A stretch of 64,000 bases of DNA, from assembly GCF_014699035.1 (NCBI RefSeq), contig NZ_JACXAA010000003.1, positions 1 through 64,000 on the forward strand, written 5' to 3'. The stretch comes from Spirosoma validum (GTDB taxonomy: Bacteria > Bacteroidota > Bacteroidia > Cytophagales > Spirosomataceae). The position numbers and the translations under genes were made by a program. A model generated the notes under the pieces. That model was not told the DNA's origin. It saw only the letters and a list, made by a program, of their open reading frames with translations, and searched no databases. Each line of letters starts with the position of its first letter. Within the stretch, counting starts at the first letter, position 1. This document shows positions 36,204 through 45,721 of the stretch, piece after piece.

Positions 36204-37712
36204 TTACGCCAAAATGGGTTTGACAATTTTTCCTGCTACGTCCGTCAGGCGGAAAGGGCGTCCCTGAAATTGGTACGTTAGTTTTTCGTGATTGAAACCC
36301 AGCAAATGCAGAATGGTTGCCTGCAAATCGTGGACATGTACTTTGTCTTTGACGCCGTAATACCCAATATCGTCTGTTTCACCAAAGGAGAAGCCCTTCT
36401 TAACTCCGCCACCTGCCATCCAGACCGTAAACGCATCCAGGTGATGATCGCGTCCCATGAACGGTAACGTCTGCCCATCGCGATTCTCCTGCATGGGTGT
36501 CCGTCCGAATTCGCCACCCCATACGACCAACGTATCGTCCAGCAAACCGCGCTGTTTCAGATCGGTCAGTAGGGCTGCTACGGCTTTGTCAGAATTTTGG
36601 CATTTTTCTCGAAAACCCAGATCGAGCGCGGTGCTGGTATCCGTTCCGTGCGAATCCCATCCCCAATCGAATAACTGTACAAAACGAACACCCCGTTCGA
36701 CCAACCGACGGGCTAATAAACAGTTTCTGGCAAACGAACCCTGACCCGGATTGACCCCATATAGATCGAGCATGGATTGCGGTTCACCTTTAATATCCAT
36801 TGCTTCCGGCACGGACATCTGCATCCGAAAGGCCAATTCGTATTGTGCAATTCGGGTTAATACTTCCGGATCTTTAACTTCGTCGTACTGCTGACGATTA
36901 ATCTCAGAAATAGCCTCAATAGTTTGCTTGCGGAGATCACGCGGCATACCCGCCGGATCAGATACGTACAAGACGGGGTCGCCATCCGTACGGCACTGGA
37001 CGCCCTGATAAACCGATGGCAGAAAGCCACTTCCCCAGACTGACTTTCCCGCATCCGGTTGTTTGCCACCCGACGCCAATACGATATAGCCCGGCAGGTT
37101 ATCGTTCTCAGAACCCAATCCGTACGTCACCCACGAGCCAATGCTGGGTCTTCCCAACCGGGCCGAACCGGTATGCATGAGCAACTGCGCCGGAGCGTGG
37201 TTGAACTGGTCCGTGTGCATAGCTTTCAGGAACGTAATGTCATCGACCACGCCCTGCAAATGCGGCATGTAATCAGACACCCACGCCCCCGACTGCCCAT
37301 GTTGTCCAAATTTACCCTGTGGCCCCAGCATTTTGGGTACACCCCGAATGAAAGCAAATTTCTTACCCGTCAGCAATTCCTGTGGGCAGTCTTTGCCGTT
37401 ATATTTGACCAACTCGGGCTTGTAATCAAACAGCTCCAATTGCGAAGGAGAACCGGCCATGTGAATGTAAATCACGCGCTTAGCTTTACCCGAAAACTGC
37501 GCTGGACGTACGGCCATTGGTGAGCCGTCGCTGTTGGTCTGAGCAGACGTCTGCGATGTACCCTGCTTGTCCGATTTATCTAAAAACCCACAACTTTCCA
37601 GGAAAGAGCCCAGCGCCATTGCCCCGAGGCCAGTGGAGCAGGTATGCAAAAAATGCCTCCGGGTTTCGTGTTGCAGGGAAACCTGCTGGAGTTCGTCAAG
37701 GAGCTTTTTCAT
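36204..37712 (-). CDS. DUF1501 protein (sulfatase-like fold, Tat signal)
   Basis: DUF1501-family protein, 502 residues, common in Planctomycetes and some Bacteroidota. The N-terminus TRRHFLHTCSTGLGAMALGSFLESC fits a Tat-type signal, with a possible lipid-attachment Cys. Family motifs: KRVIYIHMAGSPSQLELFDYKP near 82, FNHAPAQLLMHTGS near 172, VVWGGEFGRTPMQENRDG near 390 and GRDHHLDAFTVWMAGGGVKKG near 415. These match the alkaline-phosphatase-like fold; the exact reaction is not established. It is downstream of the DUF1553 gene with a palindrome in the 61-nt gap, and the pair is normally found together. Confidence 0.92.
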   Translation of the reverse strand: MKKLLDELQQVSLQHETRRHFLHTCSTGLGAMALGSFLESCGFLDKSDKQGTSQTSAQTNSDGSPMAVRPAQFSGKAKRVIYIHMAGSPSQLELFDYKPELVKYNGKDCPQELLTGKKFAFIRGVPKMLGPQGKFGQHGQSGAWVSDYMPHLQGVVDDITFLKAMHTDQFNHAPAQLLMHTGSARLGRPSIGSWVTYGLGSENDNLPGYIVLASGGKQPDAGKSVWGSGFLPSVYQGVQCRTDGDPVLYVSDPAGMPRDLRKQTIEAISEINRQQYDEVKDPEVLTRIAQYELAFRMQMSVPEAMDIKGEPQSMLDLYGVNPGQGSFARNCLLARRLVERGVRFVQLFDWGWDSHGTDTSTALDLGFREKCQNSDKAVAALLTDLKQRGLLDDTLVVWGGEFGRTPMQENRDGQTLPFMGRDHHLDAFTVWMAGGGVKKGFSFGETDDIGYYGVKDKVHVHDLQATILHLLGFNHEKLTYQFQGRPFRLTDVAGKIVKPILA

Positions 37713-37715
37713 TTT

Positions 37716-37774
37716 GGTACCACGGTCTTCAGACCGTTTTTAGTTGTGTAGTACGGGCTAAAGCCCATGATACC
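37716..37774. repeat. GGTACC-type extragenic palindrome between DUF1553 and DUF1501
   Basis: Left half GGTACCACGGTCTTCAGACC (37716 on) and right half ACGGGCTAAAGCCCATGATA (37753 on, ending TACC). Each half is a small hairpin and the halves are approximate mirrors. It fills almost exactly the 61 nt between the DUF1553 stop and the DUF1501 start, so it would be transcribed in any shared mRNA. Confidence 0.6.
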
Positions 37775-40545
37775 TATTCTTTCGTAATAACCTCGTCCAG
37801 ATTCAATAACGTGTTCGCCGTTACCGTTAGCGCGGCCAATTGGGGCGAGTTGTCTTTGCAGTCCAGTAAGGTCGCGGCATCTGTCGGATGTTGTTGATAA
37901 TACGTTTCGGATTTCTGATACAACCGCAAGAGCACAGCCACTCTGTTAGCATCAGGATTACGTAGCATAACCTGGCGGAAGCCCGCTCGTATTTGCTGAT
38001 CGGGCGTTTTACCTCGTTTCAACATCAGAGCCGCTAAGGTCTGGGCCGACTCCACATAGACTGGGTCGTTCAACGTAACGAGTGCCTGCAAGGGCGTGTT
38101 GGTGCGAATACGTCGTATCTGGCAAAATTCCCGGCTTGGACTGTCGAACGTCAGCATGGACGGATAGGGCGCGGTACGTTTCCAGTACGTATATAACGCC
38201 CGACGGTGGCGGTCTTCGCCCTCGCTCAATGTCCAGCTTTCGCCGTTGTAAGGCGATTGCCAGATGCCGTCGGGCTGGGCGGGTTTTACACTCGGCCCAA
38301 ACTGCTTGTGACTTAGCAAACCACTGACAGCCAGCGCCTGATCCCGAACCTGTTCAGCTGTTAATCGCACACGTGGTCCGCGCGCCAGCCACCGATTAAA
38401 CGGATCTTTGGCCACCAAATCCGGCGAAGCACTCGAACGTTGACGATACGTAGCCGACATGACGATACGTTTCAGCAGGCGTTTCACGGACCACTGATCC
38501 GTTTCCATAAATTCAGTTGCCAGATAATCCAGCAATTCCCGATGGGTTGGTGAAATGCCCTGCGTACCCATGTCCTCAACCGTTTCGACCAGCCCGGTGC
38601 CAAAGAGTTGTTCCCAGAAGCGGTTCACGGCTACGCGCGCCGTTAGCGGATGATCGCGATTTGTCATCCATTTCGCGAGTCCCAACCGGTTACGCGGTAC
38701 GGGTTTTCCATTCGAATCGGTTGGCAGAGCCGGTAATGATTTAGGTACGTCTGGTTGCACAGCTTTTCCTTTTACTAACCAGTTTCCTCGCTCGAAAATG
38801 TGGGTTTTTCGGGCAAAATCGCCTTTTCCTTCAAACAGCACGAGGGATGTTTCGGGTTTGCCGTTCAAAACCGCCTGGAGTTTATAATCGGCCTCACCCA
38901 ACGTAGTAGCCGACGTACCAGGCAGAGCGGGCAGAAACGACAGCCACTTAATCATGGTCCATTCCTTCGGCTGTGTCGGATTATCGAGCGTCAGATACAG
39001 ATGATGTCGACCTGAAACGGTCGGTAGCGGATACACCATGATCGTGTCTCTCCATTGGCTACCGGTTCTCGGTACGGGCAACGTCAGTAGAGATGGCCCC
39101 GTCGGACTATCCTGGTGGATAGTCAGGCTAGCCTTCTCCGACTTTGTACCGATTGCCACAACGAGCCGGTTGGTACCCGTCAAATTTACATTTTTGATAC
39201 GCGACGATCCTTCGTGATATACACCGTAATACTGCGCTCCGATAAGCGACGAATTAACGTACTGATCGAAGTCGTGCGAGTTAATTTTAGGCTCGGTCAG
39301 CCGGACGAAATTCATCCAGTCCTGTACCTGCCGGGGGGCTGCTTTGTGCGCCAGTATCCAGTTTTTTAACTCCGCTACGTTCACCGAATCCTGTCCCGAA
39401 AAAAACCGAAGTTTGGGCGTATCGTTCTCGACGTCCTCATCGCGGGTATTGTTGAAAAAAGCGAGGTACTTGTAGTATTCGTCGTGCGTGAATGGATCGT
39501 ACGGATGGCTGTGGCACTGCACACAGGCAAACGTAGTGCCCTGAAATACGTCCCAGGTGGTGTTGACCCGATCAATGACGGCTGCGGTGCGGAATTCCTC
39601 ATCCTGCGTTCCGCCTTCATCATTGGTCATTGTATTACGATGAAAGCCGGTGGCAATCAGCTGGTCATCAGTACGGTTAGGGAGCAGATCGCCCGCCAGT
39701 TGTTCAACCGTAAACTGGTCGTACGGCTTATCCTGATTGAAGGCCTTGATCACCCAGTCGCGGTATCGCCAGATTTTCCGTTCCGCATCTTTTTCGTAGC
39801 CTTTGGAGTCGGCATAGCGGGCCAGGTCGAGCCAGAGGGCGGCCCAGCGTTCGCCGTACGAGGGAGCGGCCAGAAGCCTGTTCACTACGTTCTCATAGGC
39901 ATTCGGGGATTTGTCGGCCATAAAATTGGCGACCTCCTGTTCCGTTGGCGGCAGGCCCGTCAGATCGAGCGAGAGCCTGCGGATGAGCGTAGCTTTCTCT
40001 GCTTCAGGCGACGGTTTCAGATCGTGTTCCCGAAGTTTCTCGATGACAAAATGATCAATCTCGTTTTTCGCCCAGTCCTGTTCGGGATGCTGACTTATGC
40101 CCAACCGACTCCAGAACGTACCAATCTTGGGAACATCCGGCTTTTCAATACGGGTATACGCCCAGTGATCACCCCATTCGGCACCCTGGTCAATCCATTT
40201 CCGGAGTGTCTCAATATCGTCGGGTTTGAGAGGGGCAGCCTCCAGCGGCATTCGTTCGGTATGATCCGTCAGCGTTAACCGACGTATCATTTCACTGGCA
40301 TCCGCATCGCCGGGTATAATGGCTGGTTTGCCCGACTTCGTTTTTGCGAGCGCTTCGTGTCGGAACAACACCGAGAATCCGCTTGCTTTTTTAACTCCAC
40401 CGTGACAGGCAATGCAGTTTTTATTCAGGATCGGTTTAACCTGTGTGTTAAAGTCAATACGTTCCTCAAACAGACCCAGGAACGACGAAAGCGCCAAGCC
40501 TATGCCAATAACCACACCACTGAAAAGAATGACTTTTGACTGCAT
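37774..40545 (-). CDS. PSCyt1-DUF1549-DUF1553 secreted cytochrome c protein
   Basis: Exported protein of 923 residues with an N-terminal membrane/signal segment (1-25). The planctomycete-type cytochrome c domain has the haem motif CIACHGG with Cys44, Cys47 and His48. Then come DUF1549/PSCyt2 (about 150-370, including [26 protein letters not shown] and [13 protein letters not shown], a second CxxCH) and DUF1553/PSD1 (about 620-900, including [24 protein letters not shown] and [16 protein letters not shown]). A jelly-roll-like region with possible carbohydrate binding lies between. It pairs with the DUF1501 protein; function unknown, probably extracellular degradation or electron transfer. Confidence 0.92.
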   Translation of the reverse strand: MQSKVILFSGVVIGIGLALSSFLGLFEERIDFNTQVKPILNKNCIACHGGVKKASGFSVLFRHEALAKTKSGKPAIIPGDADASEMIRRLTLTDHTERMPLEAAPLKPDDIETLRKWIDQGAEWGDHWAYTRIEKPDVPKIGTFWSRLGISQHPEQDWAKNEIDHFVIEKLREHDLKPSPEAEKATLIRRLSLDLTGLPPTEQEVANFMADKSPNAYENVVNRLLAAPSYGERWAALWLDLARYADSKGYEKDAERKIWRYRDWVIKAFNQDKPYDQFTVEQLAGDLLPNRTDDQLIATGFHRNTMTNDEGGTQDEEFRTAAVIDRVNTTWDVFQGTTFACVQCHSHPYDPFTHDEYYKYLAFFNNTRDEDVENDTPKLRFFSGQDSVNVAELKNWILAHKAAPRQVQDWMNFVRLTEPKINSHDFDQYVNSSLIGAQYYGVYHEGSSRIKNVNLTGTNRLVVAIGTKSEKASLTIHQDSPTGPSLLTLPVPRTGSQWRDTIMVYPLPTVSGRHHLYLTLDNPTQPKEWTMIKWLSFLPALPGTSATTLGEADYKLQAVLNGKPETSLVLFEGKGDFARKTHIFERGNWLVKGKAVQPDVPKSLPALPTDSNGKPVPRNRLGLAKWMTNRDHPLTARVAVNRFWEQLFGTGLVETVEDMGTQGISPTHRELLDYLATEFMETDQWSVKRLLKRIVMSATYRQRSSASPDLVAKDPFNRWLARGPRVRLTAEQVRDQALAVSGLLSHKQFGPSVKPAQPDGIWQSPYNGESWTLSEGEDRHRRALYTYWKRTAPYPSMLTFDSPSREFCQIRRIRTNTPLQALVTLNDPVYVESAQTLAALMLKRGKTPDQQIRAGFRQVMLRNPDANRVAVLLRLYQKSETYYQQHPTDAATLLDCKDNSPQLAALTVTANTLLNLDEVITKE

Positions 40546-40653
40546 ATGTCGAGCGAACAGGATAGCCAGGTATTAACTCAACACAAATCTAAGTGACTAT
40601 AGTCCAAAATGGAATAGAGCAAATAGCTCTTTTCATGGATAATTTTATGGTGA

Positions 40654-40733
40654 AGTGGTTTTGGATGGTCCCGGTTCGGTGGTGTCAGGTTTTCGAGCCT
40701 GACACCACCGAACCGGGACCATCCAAAACCACT
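40654..40733. repeat. Large perfect palindrome, 36-bp arms
   Basis: Perfect 36-bp inverted repeat (40654-40689 against 40698-40733) with an 8-nt loop. The loop end reads GGTGTCAGG-TTTTCGAG-CCTGACACC; a related short hairpin (GGTGTCCGA-TTCTCAA-...) begins the composite element at 54687. It lies in the gap between the VCBS gene stop (40744) and the DUF1553 gene start (40545), both on the minus strand, so as RNA it would form a very stable hairpin and probably end or attenuate transcription. Confidence 0.8.
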
Positions 40734-40743
40734 AAAAATTAAC

Positions 40744-43700
40744 TCACTTTTTTGGAGTCCGGAATATACGTAATGGTCCTTTGTTTGCCGATACGACAAT
40801 AAGTCGATTCGCACCGTTGGTTAACCCAACCATACTTTTGCAGTCGCCATCGGCCAGAAAACCGCTTTTCGGAAAAAGTAAGGGCTGGAAGTTTCCTTTA
40901 CCGTCGCCTTTCAACACCAGACCCGTCAGCGCATCGTACTGCCCGGCTACTGATTCCGCATCGTAGGCATTACCAACGGCCAGTACGTCCAGGTGACCGT
41001 CGTGATCAATGTCCTCGACCAGCAAGCTTTGAATCGGTGACCACTGAGCCAGAGAAGGTAGCGGTTTCAGGCGAAAACTACCTCCTGTATTTTCGAGTAA
41101 GATGCTCTGCTGCTGGCAAGCCTGGAGAACCGAACTGGATTTTTGCTTGTCGGGCGGTAATAGGTCGGCGAGTGTGGCTTTGGCGTAGAGCGCATAATTC
41201 GTGAATTGCTTTTTTATAACCGGCAACTGACGGCCTAACTCATCGCGGGAAGCAATGGGATACTCAACACCCTGCAAATAATACGTAGTGATGGCATCCA
41301 GCCGACCGTTACCATCATAATCACCCGCGTACACCCGCATCGGCTGGCTGGGCGATACGTGGTAGCGACTGTTCAATCCCATGTTGCCAATCACAAAATC
41401 AGGGTCGCCGTCGTGGTCAAAATCACCGGAACGAATGCAGTTCCAGAAGCCTTCCGAACCCTTCAGCGCATCTAACGCCAAACGTTCCAGTCGCCCTTTG
41501 TTATTTTTAAATACCATAATCGGCATCATTTCGCCAACCGCTAATAGATCCGGCCACGAATCGCGGTCGATGTCAGTCCATACAGCGTCCGTCACCATGC
41601 CAACGTTACGTAGCGCGGGTGCTACGTTATCCGTTACGTCCGTAAAGCGACCCTGATCATTTTTGAGTAAATAGCTGTCACCGGGCATTGGGTATTGCAG
41701 CGCCCGGAGCCGCCCACCCCGAAACAGATCGAGGTCGCCATCTTTGTCAAAATCGATTGCTGCGACGCACGAACCGCTGTGCCGGATGGGAGGCAGTCGG
41801 TCGGTAGCGTTTGTGAATTTTCCGGTTCCGTTGTTGAGATACAGCCGATCCTGGTAATATTCAGAGCCATCGTAGTATTCATTCGAGCCGCTTACAATGT
41901 AGAGATCGTTATCACCATCGCCGTCCGCATCGAACAAGAGCGCGCCGACATCTTCTTCGTCTTTCGGCTGGGATTCGTCGATATATGATTTCTCGATGAA
42001 CCGACCCGTTGTAGTTTGTAAAAGCAGTTTTCCGTAATGTCGAAACGCGCCACCTACAAACAAATCCTCCAATCCATCGCCATTAACATCGCCAGCGGCC
42101 AGTTTGGGACCTTGTTGGGAAAGCTTGTGCGGCAACAGCGGTTCCTGATTATAATCCAGATACGATTCTTCCCGATGCGTAAAGTCAATACCGGACGAAC
42201 GCGTTACGTCAGTCAGTAGAGTAGGTTGTACTTTTTTTGGCTGTATCTGAATGCGCTGCGCCTGTTTGTAGTTCAGCGTTACGAGACGGTCAATTGGGAG
42301 ATTTTTCTGCGTCTGCGATTTACCGTCTGGCCAAGTGATACGTAGTGAATCAATCCGATTGGCCGAGCCTAGTCCGAAGTGAATAACGTAATCGCTGGAC
42401 GATTGATAGCCCCGTGTAACGGCCTGATGATACGTTTGCATTACCCCCTGACTATATAACGTTACGTCGGATCCCAGTCCGAACGGATTGGTTTGAGAAC
42501 CCTCTAGTTTTACCTGCAAATAGTGGGTGTTTGCTACGTTATTTTGCAGAATATACGCGTCCTGATTGATGTTGTTGACAATCAAATCCAGATCACCATC
42601 CCGGTCGAGGTCGGCGTAGGCAGAGCCATTTGACAGAGACGGTTCCGAACCAAACCAGTTGGCCGTAACATCATCGAACGTCAGGTCGTGGCGATTGCGA
42701 AAAAAGCGGTTTGGCTTTGTAATACTGGCCATTTTCGACGCGCCCTGCCGTAAGTACTGATTAACTTCTTCCGGCGTCCGGCCACCCGCCTGCGCGAACT
42801 GGTCGTTGAACGACACAAAATCCAAATCGGTAATATCACGCAGGTAACCGTTGGTGATGAACAGATCGCGCCAGCCGTCATTGTCCAGGTCGGCCAGCAA
42901 CGGTGACCAACTCCAGTCGGTAGCCGATACGCCCGCCAACTGGCCAATTTCCGAAAAAACCATGCGTCCGTCGGGCGCTTTGCCGCCGTTCACCTGCAAC
43001 ATATTTCGCATGAACTGGGGATGATAGCCCTGGCTCAGAATACTTTCGAACTGCTGGTAATTGGCCGGTCCCGCCATTTTCTTGCGCTGCTCATTATCCG
43101 CAGGCAGCATATCGGCCACCACAACGTCCATCAACCCGTCGTTGTTGATGTCGGCGGCATCGCAACCCATCGAAAACTGGCTGTGGTGCTTGAAATACGT
43201 TTTACTGACTTCGTTGAATGTACCGTCGTGGTTGTTGACGTACAGAAAATCATTTGCCAGAAAATCGTTCGCTACGTAGATATCTTCCCAGCCATCCTGG
43301 TTGAAATCCGACACGGTGAGCCCCAGTCCGAATCCGTCGTGCAGAATACCCGCCGACTTCGTTACGTCGGTGAAGTGCGGCCCGGCAGCATCCGAATCGT
43401 TGCGAAACAGTTTGTCGTTTGCCAAACCGGAGCCGTCGGCAATAACGGGCGTTACCTGATTGGGGTTACGGATCAGATTCGTACTGGTCAATAAATAAAC
43501 GTCCAGATCGCCATCCTTGTCGTAGTCGAAAAAGGTAGCCTGATTGGTGTAGCTGGTGTCGGCCAGACCGTAGCGTTCGGCGCTCTCCTCAAAGTGCAAA
43601 TTTCCTTTGTTGATGTAGAGCTGATTTTTTCGGCGATGGCCCGGATAATTTCCTGATTTGCAAACGTAAATATCTAATAGTCCATCAGCGTTGACGTCGG

Positions 43701-44055
43701 CCATTGTTACGCCCGTCGACCAGCCGCCTTTTTTAAGACCCGCCGTTTCGGTAACGTCCTCGAACTGCGGATGACCCGAACCGGGGTTGGTTTTATTCAG
43801 AAACAGCCGATCACCAACTTGGTTGCCGGTGAAATACAGATCGGGCAAATTGTCGTTGTTCAGATCGCCGACGGCAACCCCACCGCCGTTGTATACGTAG
43901 TAATAGTCAACCAGGTTAAACGTATCGTTTTCGGTAACGGTATTCTGGAAATAAACGCCCGATTCGGCAGCTGATAAGGTGGTAAAGAGTGTCTTTGGTT
44001 TCTGTTCGCAGGCGAGTAAACTTCCCAGAACCAACAGCAATACGACGTACTTCAT
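40744..44055 (-). CDS. VCBS/FG-GAP repeat lipoprotein with UnbV/ASPIC domain
   Basis: Surface lipoprotein of about 1103 residues from ATG 44055, chosen because it gives a lipoprotein signal (MKYVVLLLVLGSLLAC); a longer frame starting at 44139 would overlap the SusD gene. Many FG-GAP/VCBS calcium-binding propeller repeats are seen (DLNNDNLPDLYF, DVNADGLLDIYV, DYDKDGDLDVYL, DFNQDGWEDIYV and others). An ASPIC/UnbV segment about 590-640 (TNPFGLGSDVTLY...IDSLRITWPDGKSQTQ) sits between two propellers. It is the third gene after SusC and SusD, so it is probably an accessory glycan- or matrix-binding surface protein of locus 2. Confidence 0.9.
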   Translation of the reverse strand: MKYVVLLLVLGSLLACEQKPKTLFTTLSAAESGVYFQNTVTENDTFNLVDYYYVYNGGGVAVGDLNNDNLPDLYFTGNQVGDRLFLNKTNPGSGHPQFEDVTETAGLKKGGWSTGVTMADVNADGLLDIYVCKSGNYPGHRRKNQLYINKGNLHFEESAERYGLADTSYTNQATFFDYDKDGDLDVYLLTSTNLIRNPNQVTPVIADGSGLANDKLFRNDSDAAGPHFTDVTKSAGILHDGFGLGLTVSDFNQDGWEDIYVANDFLANDFLYVNNHDGTFNEVSKTYFKHHSQFSMGCDAADINNDGLMDVVVADMLPADNEQRKKMAGPANYQQFESILSQGYHPQFMRNMLQVNGGKAPDGRMVFSEIGQLAGVSATDWSWSPLLADLDNDGWRDLFITNGYLRDITDLDFVSFNDQFAQAGGRTPEEVNQYLRQGASKMASITKPNRFFRNRHDLTFDDVTANWFGSEPSLSNGSAYADLDRDGDLDLIVNNINQDAYILQNNVANTHYLQVKLEGSQTNPFGLGSDVTLYSQGVMQTYHQAVTRGYQSSSDYVIHFGLGSANRIDSLRITWPDGKSQTQKNLPIDRLVTLNYKQAQRIQIQPKKVQPTLLTDVTRSSGIDFTHREESYLDYNQEPLLPHKLSQQGPKLAAGDVNGDGLEDLFVGGAFRHYGKLLLQTTTGRFIEKSYIDESQPKDEEDVGALLFDADGDGDNDLYIVSGSNEYYDGSEYYQDRLYLNNGTGKFTNATDRLPPIRHSGSCVAAIDFDKDGDLDLFRGGRLRALQYPMPGDSYLLKNDQGRFTDVTDNVAPALRNVGMVTDAVWTDIDRDSWPDLLAVGEMMPIMVFKNNKGRLERLALDALKGSEGFWNCIRSGDFDHDGDPDFVIGNMGLNSRYHVSPSQPMRVYAGDYDGNGRLDAITTYYLQGVEYPIASRDELGRQLPVIKKQFTNYALYAKATLADLLPPDKQKSSSVLQACQQQSILLENTGGSFRLKPLPSLAQWSPIQSLLVEDIDHDGHLDVLAVGNAYDAESVAGQYDALTGLVLKGDGKGNFQPLLFPKSGFLADGDCKSMVGLTNGANRLIVVSANKGPLRIFRTPKK

Positions 44056-44085
44056 ACGGGGAAAGGTCGCGAAAAAACGGGAATC

Positions 44086-44113
44086 AAAAAAGGGCCTGAC
44101 TAAGCCCTTTTTT
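44086..44113 (-). terminator. Terminator after SusD gene of locus 2
   Basis: Ten-base-pair stem AAAAAAGGGC / GCCCTTTTTT with an 8-nt loop, 12 nt past the SusD stop on the minus strand; it reads as a U-tailed hairpin in both directions. The VCBS gene starts 31 nt further on, so part of the transcripts probably stop here and the VCBS protein is made at a lower level. Confidence 0.7.
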
Positions 44114-44125
44114 GATTTTCTGCTC

Positions 44126-45694
44126 TTACTTCCACGCATCGACCTGGGTCACGTTGGTGTTCCCCTGCAACTCCTTCAACGGCAGCGGAAGTACATAATC
44201 CCGCGCTTTGAGGGTTCGGCCAACGGCGTATTTAGTGATGTAATGCTTGATGTGATCGCCCAAATAATCCGGCGTTCCACCGAATTTACTTTTTCGGCGC
44301 AATTCGGGATACATCACTTGCTCGAACACAAACTCCTGCTCGCGTTCTTTAATGATCGCATCACGTAACGCCGACTGGCTCAGGCCGCTCAGCGCAGGCA
44401 AACCAGCCCGGGCACGCACTTTGTTGATGCTCACGAATTTGTCACCTGTATTGCTTTCGTTACAGGCTTCGGAGTGGCCAAGCAATACGTCGGCTAACCG
44501 CAGATAGATGGTATTTTTCTCGGTGTTGTTGTAGTTGATACCCAATTCTACCAGTTTACCAGCCCACGCTTTGCCAAAAATCATTTGCGCCGGATCGTTC
44601 GGATTGGCATCGGTTTTCACGATTCCCCCAAAACGTGAGAGGTTAAAGTCCGCTGTTGGACTCCACTTCACTGTGGGATATTGCCCATTGATTTTCCCGA
44701 ATCGTCCGGTTGGATATGACTCAATGAACGTAGCGTCGATGCGTTTGTCTTTGCTGTCGTACGACGCTCGGAATTCCTGCGTAGCACTTAGCCAGCTCCA
44801 GCCCGCACCGCCCAGTTCGCTGGGGTAATCTTCCGGATTGAAGTGCGCCGAATGCACCGCCCATTCGTTGGCATTGGCCCCCGCCGACACCTGCCCTTCG
44901 AAGAGTCGTTCGCCCTGGTTTTCGTGCGCTAAGTCGAAGTTATACCCAAAATTATCGTACAACTGAAGCCCGCTGGTGTTGATGATTTCTTCACCCGTAG
45001 TCTTTGCATCGGCCCATTTCTCATCCCACAACTGGGCTTTCATAAGAATCGCTTTGGCGGCCCATTTCGTCGCACGGCCTGCATCAGCGCCCGTATACGA
45101 AGCCGGCAGTACGTCAGCAGCGGCTTTAGCATCGGCGTAAATCTGATCGATGACGGCCCGTTTGCCACCCGTATTGGTGGGTAGTTCGCTGATCCCTTTG
45201 GTCGACTTTATGGTGAGCGGAGGGTTATCGAAATACATCAGCAGTCCGTAGTAATAGAACGCCCGCAGAAATTGCGACTCGGCTTTCAATCGCTTGATTA
45301 GGGCATCATTGGCCGGGTCTTTCAGAGCATCGGCGATTTCAATTACCGCATTGGCCCGGTTGATCGACCGGTAACTGATTTGCCAGTAAGCCTCGATGTA
45401 TTCATCGGCATTGCTGACGTTGCCCAGATTGTATTGGAGGGGTCCTTTTTCCCAGCCGATCTGGTCGCCGGTTAAGCATTCAAATACGTAGCGGTCGTAG
45501 AAATAGCCGGAGTAGCCAGAGTTCAAGTCGTCGTAAATGCCGTTAACGCCCAGCTTCAGTTCATTGGCCGACTTATAAAACGTATCGGGATTGATAAAGT
45601 CGGGGTTTTCTTTGAGGTCCGAACAACCAACACCCACGGCCATGATAGCCAGTACGGTCAGGTATTTCATTCGGGAGGATATATGCAGATTCAT
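44126..45694 (-). CDS. SusD/RagB-family lipoprotein (locus 2)
   Basis: Glycan-binding outer-surface lipoprotein, 522 residues. Lipobox AVGVGC with the lipidated Cys at 24 counting from 45694; an alternative ATG at 45670 gives a compact signal MKYLTVLAIMAVGVGC and may be the true start. Family motifs: YRSINRANAVIEIADAL, ESQFLRAFYYYGLLMYFDNPPL, GADAGRATKWAAKAILMKAQLW, and C-terminal KEREQEFVFEQVMYPELRRKSKFGG in the usual place. Partner of the SusC protein whose gene ends 27 nt upstream. Confidence 0.94.
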   Translation of the reverse strand: MNLHISSRMKYLTVLAIMAVGVGCSDLKENPDFINPDTFYKSANELKLGVNGIYDDLNSGYSGYFYDRYVFECLTGDQIGWEKGPLQYNLGNVSNADEYIEAYWQISYRSINRANAVIEIADALKDPANDALIKRLKAESQFLRAFYYYGLLMYFDNPPLTIKSTKGISELPTNTGGKRAVIDQIYADAKAAADVLPASYTGADAGRATKWAAKAILMKAQLWDEKWADAKTTGEEIINTSGLQLYDNFGYNFDLAHENQGERLFEGQVSAGANANEWAVHSAHFNPEDYPSELGGAGWSWLSATQEFRASYDSKDKRIDATFIESYPTGRFGKINGQYPTVKWSPTADFNLSRFGGIVKTDANPNDPAQMIFGKAWAGKLVELGINYNNTEKNTIYLRLADVLLGHSEACNESNTGDKFVSINKVRARAGLPALSGLSQSALRDAIIKEREQEFVFEQVMYPELRRKSKFGGTPDYLGDHIKHYITKYAVGRTLKARDYVLPLPLKELQGNTNVTQVDAWK

Positions 45695-45721
45695 GTGTCG
45701 TTGAAATTGAAGGTTTACGAG

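Noticed and set aside
44056..44139. Upstream extension of the VCBS lipoprotein
   Set aside because: It crosses the terminator hairpin and the SusD stop, and would remove the lipoprotein signal from the N-terminus.
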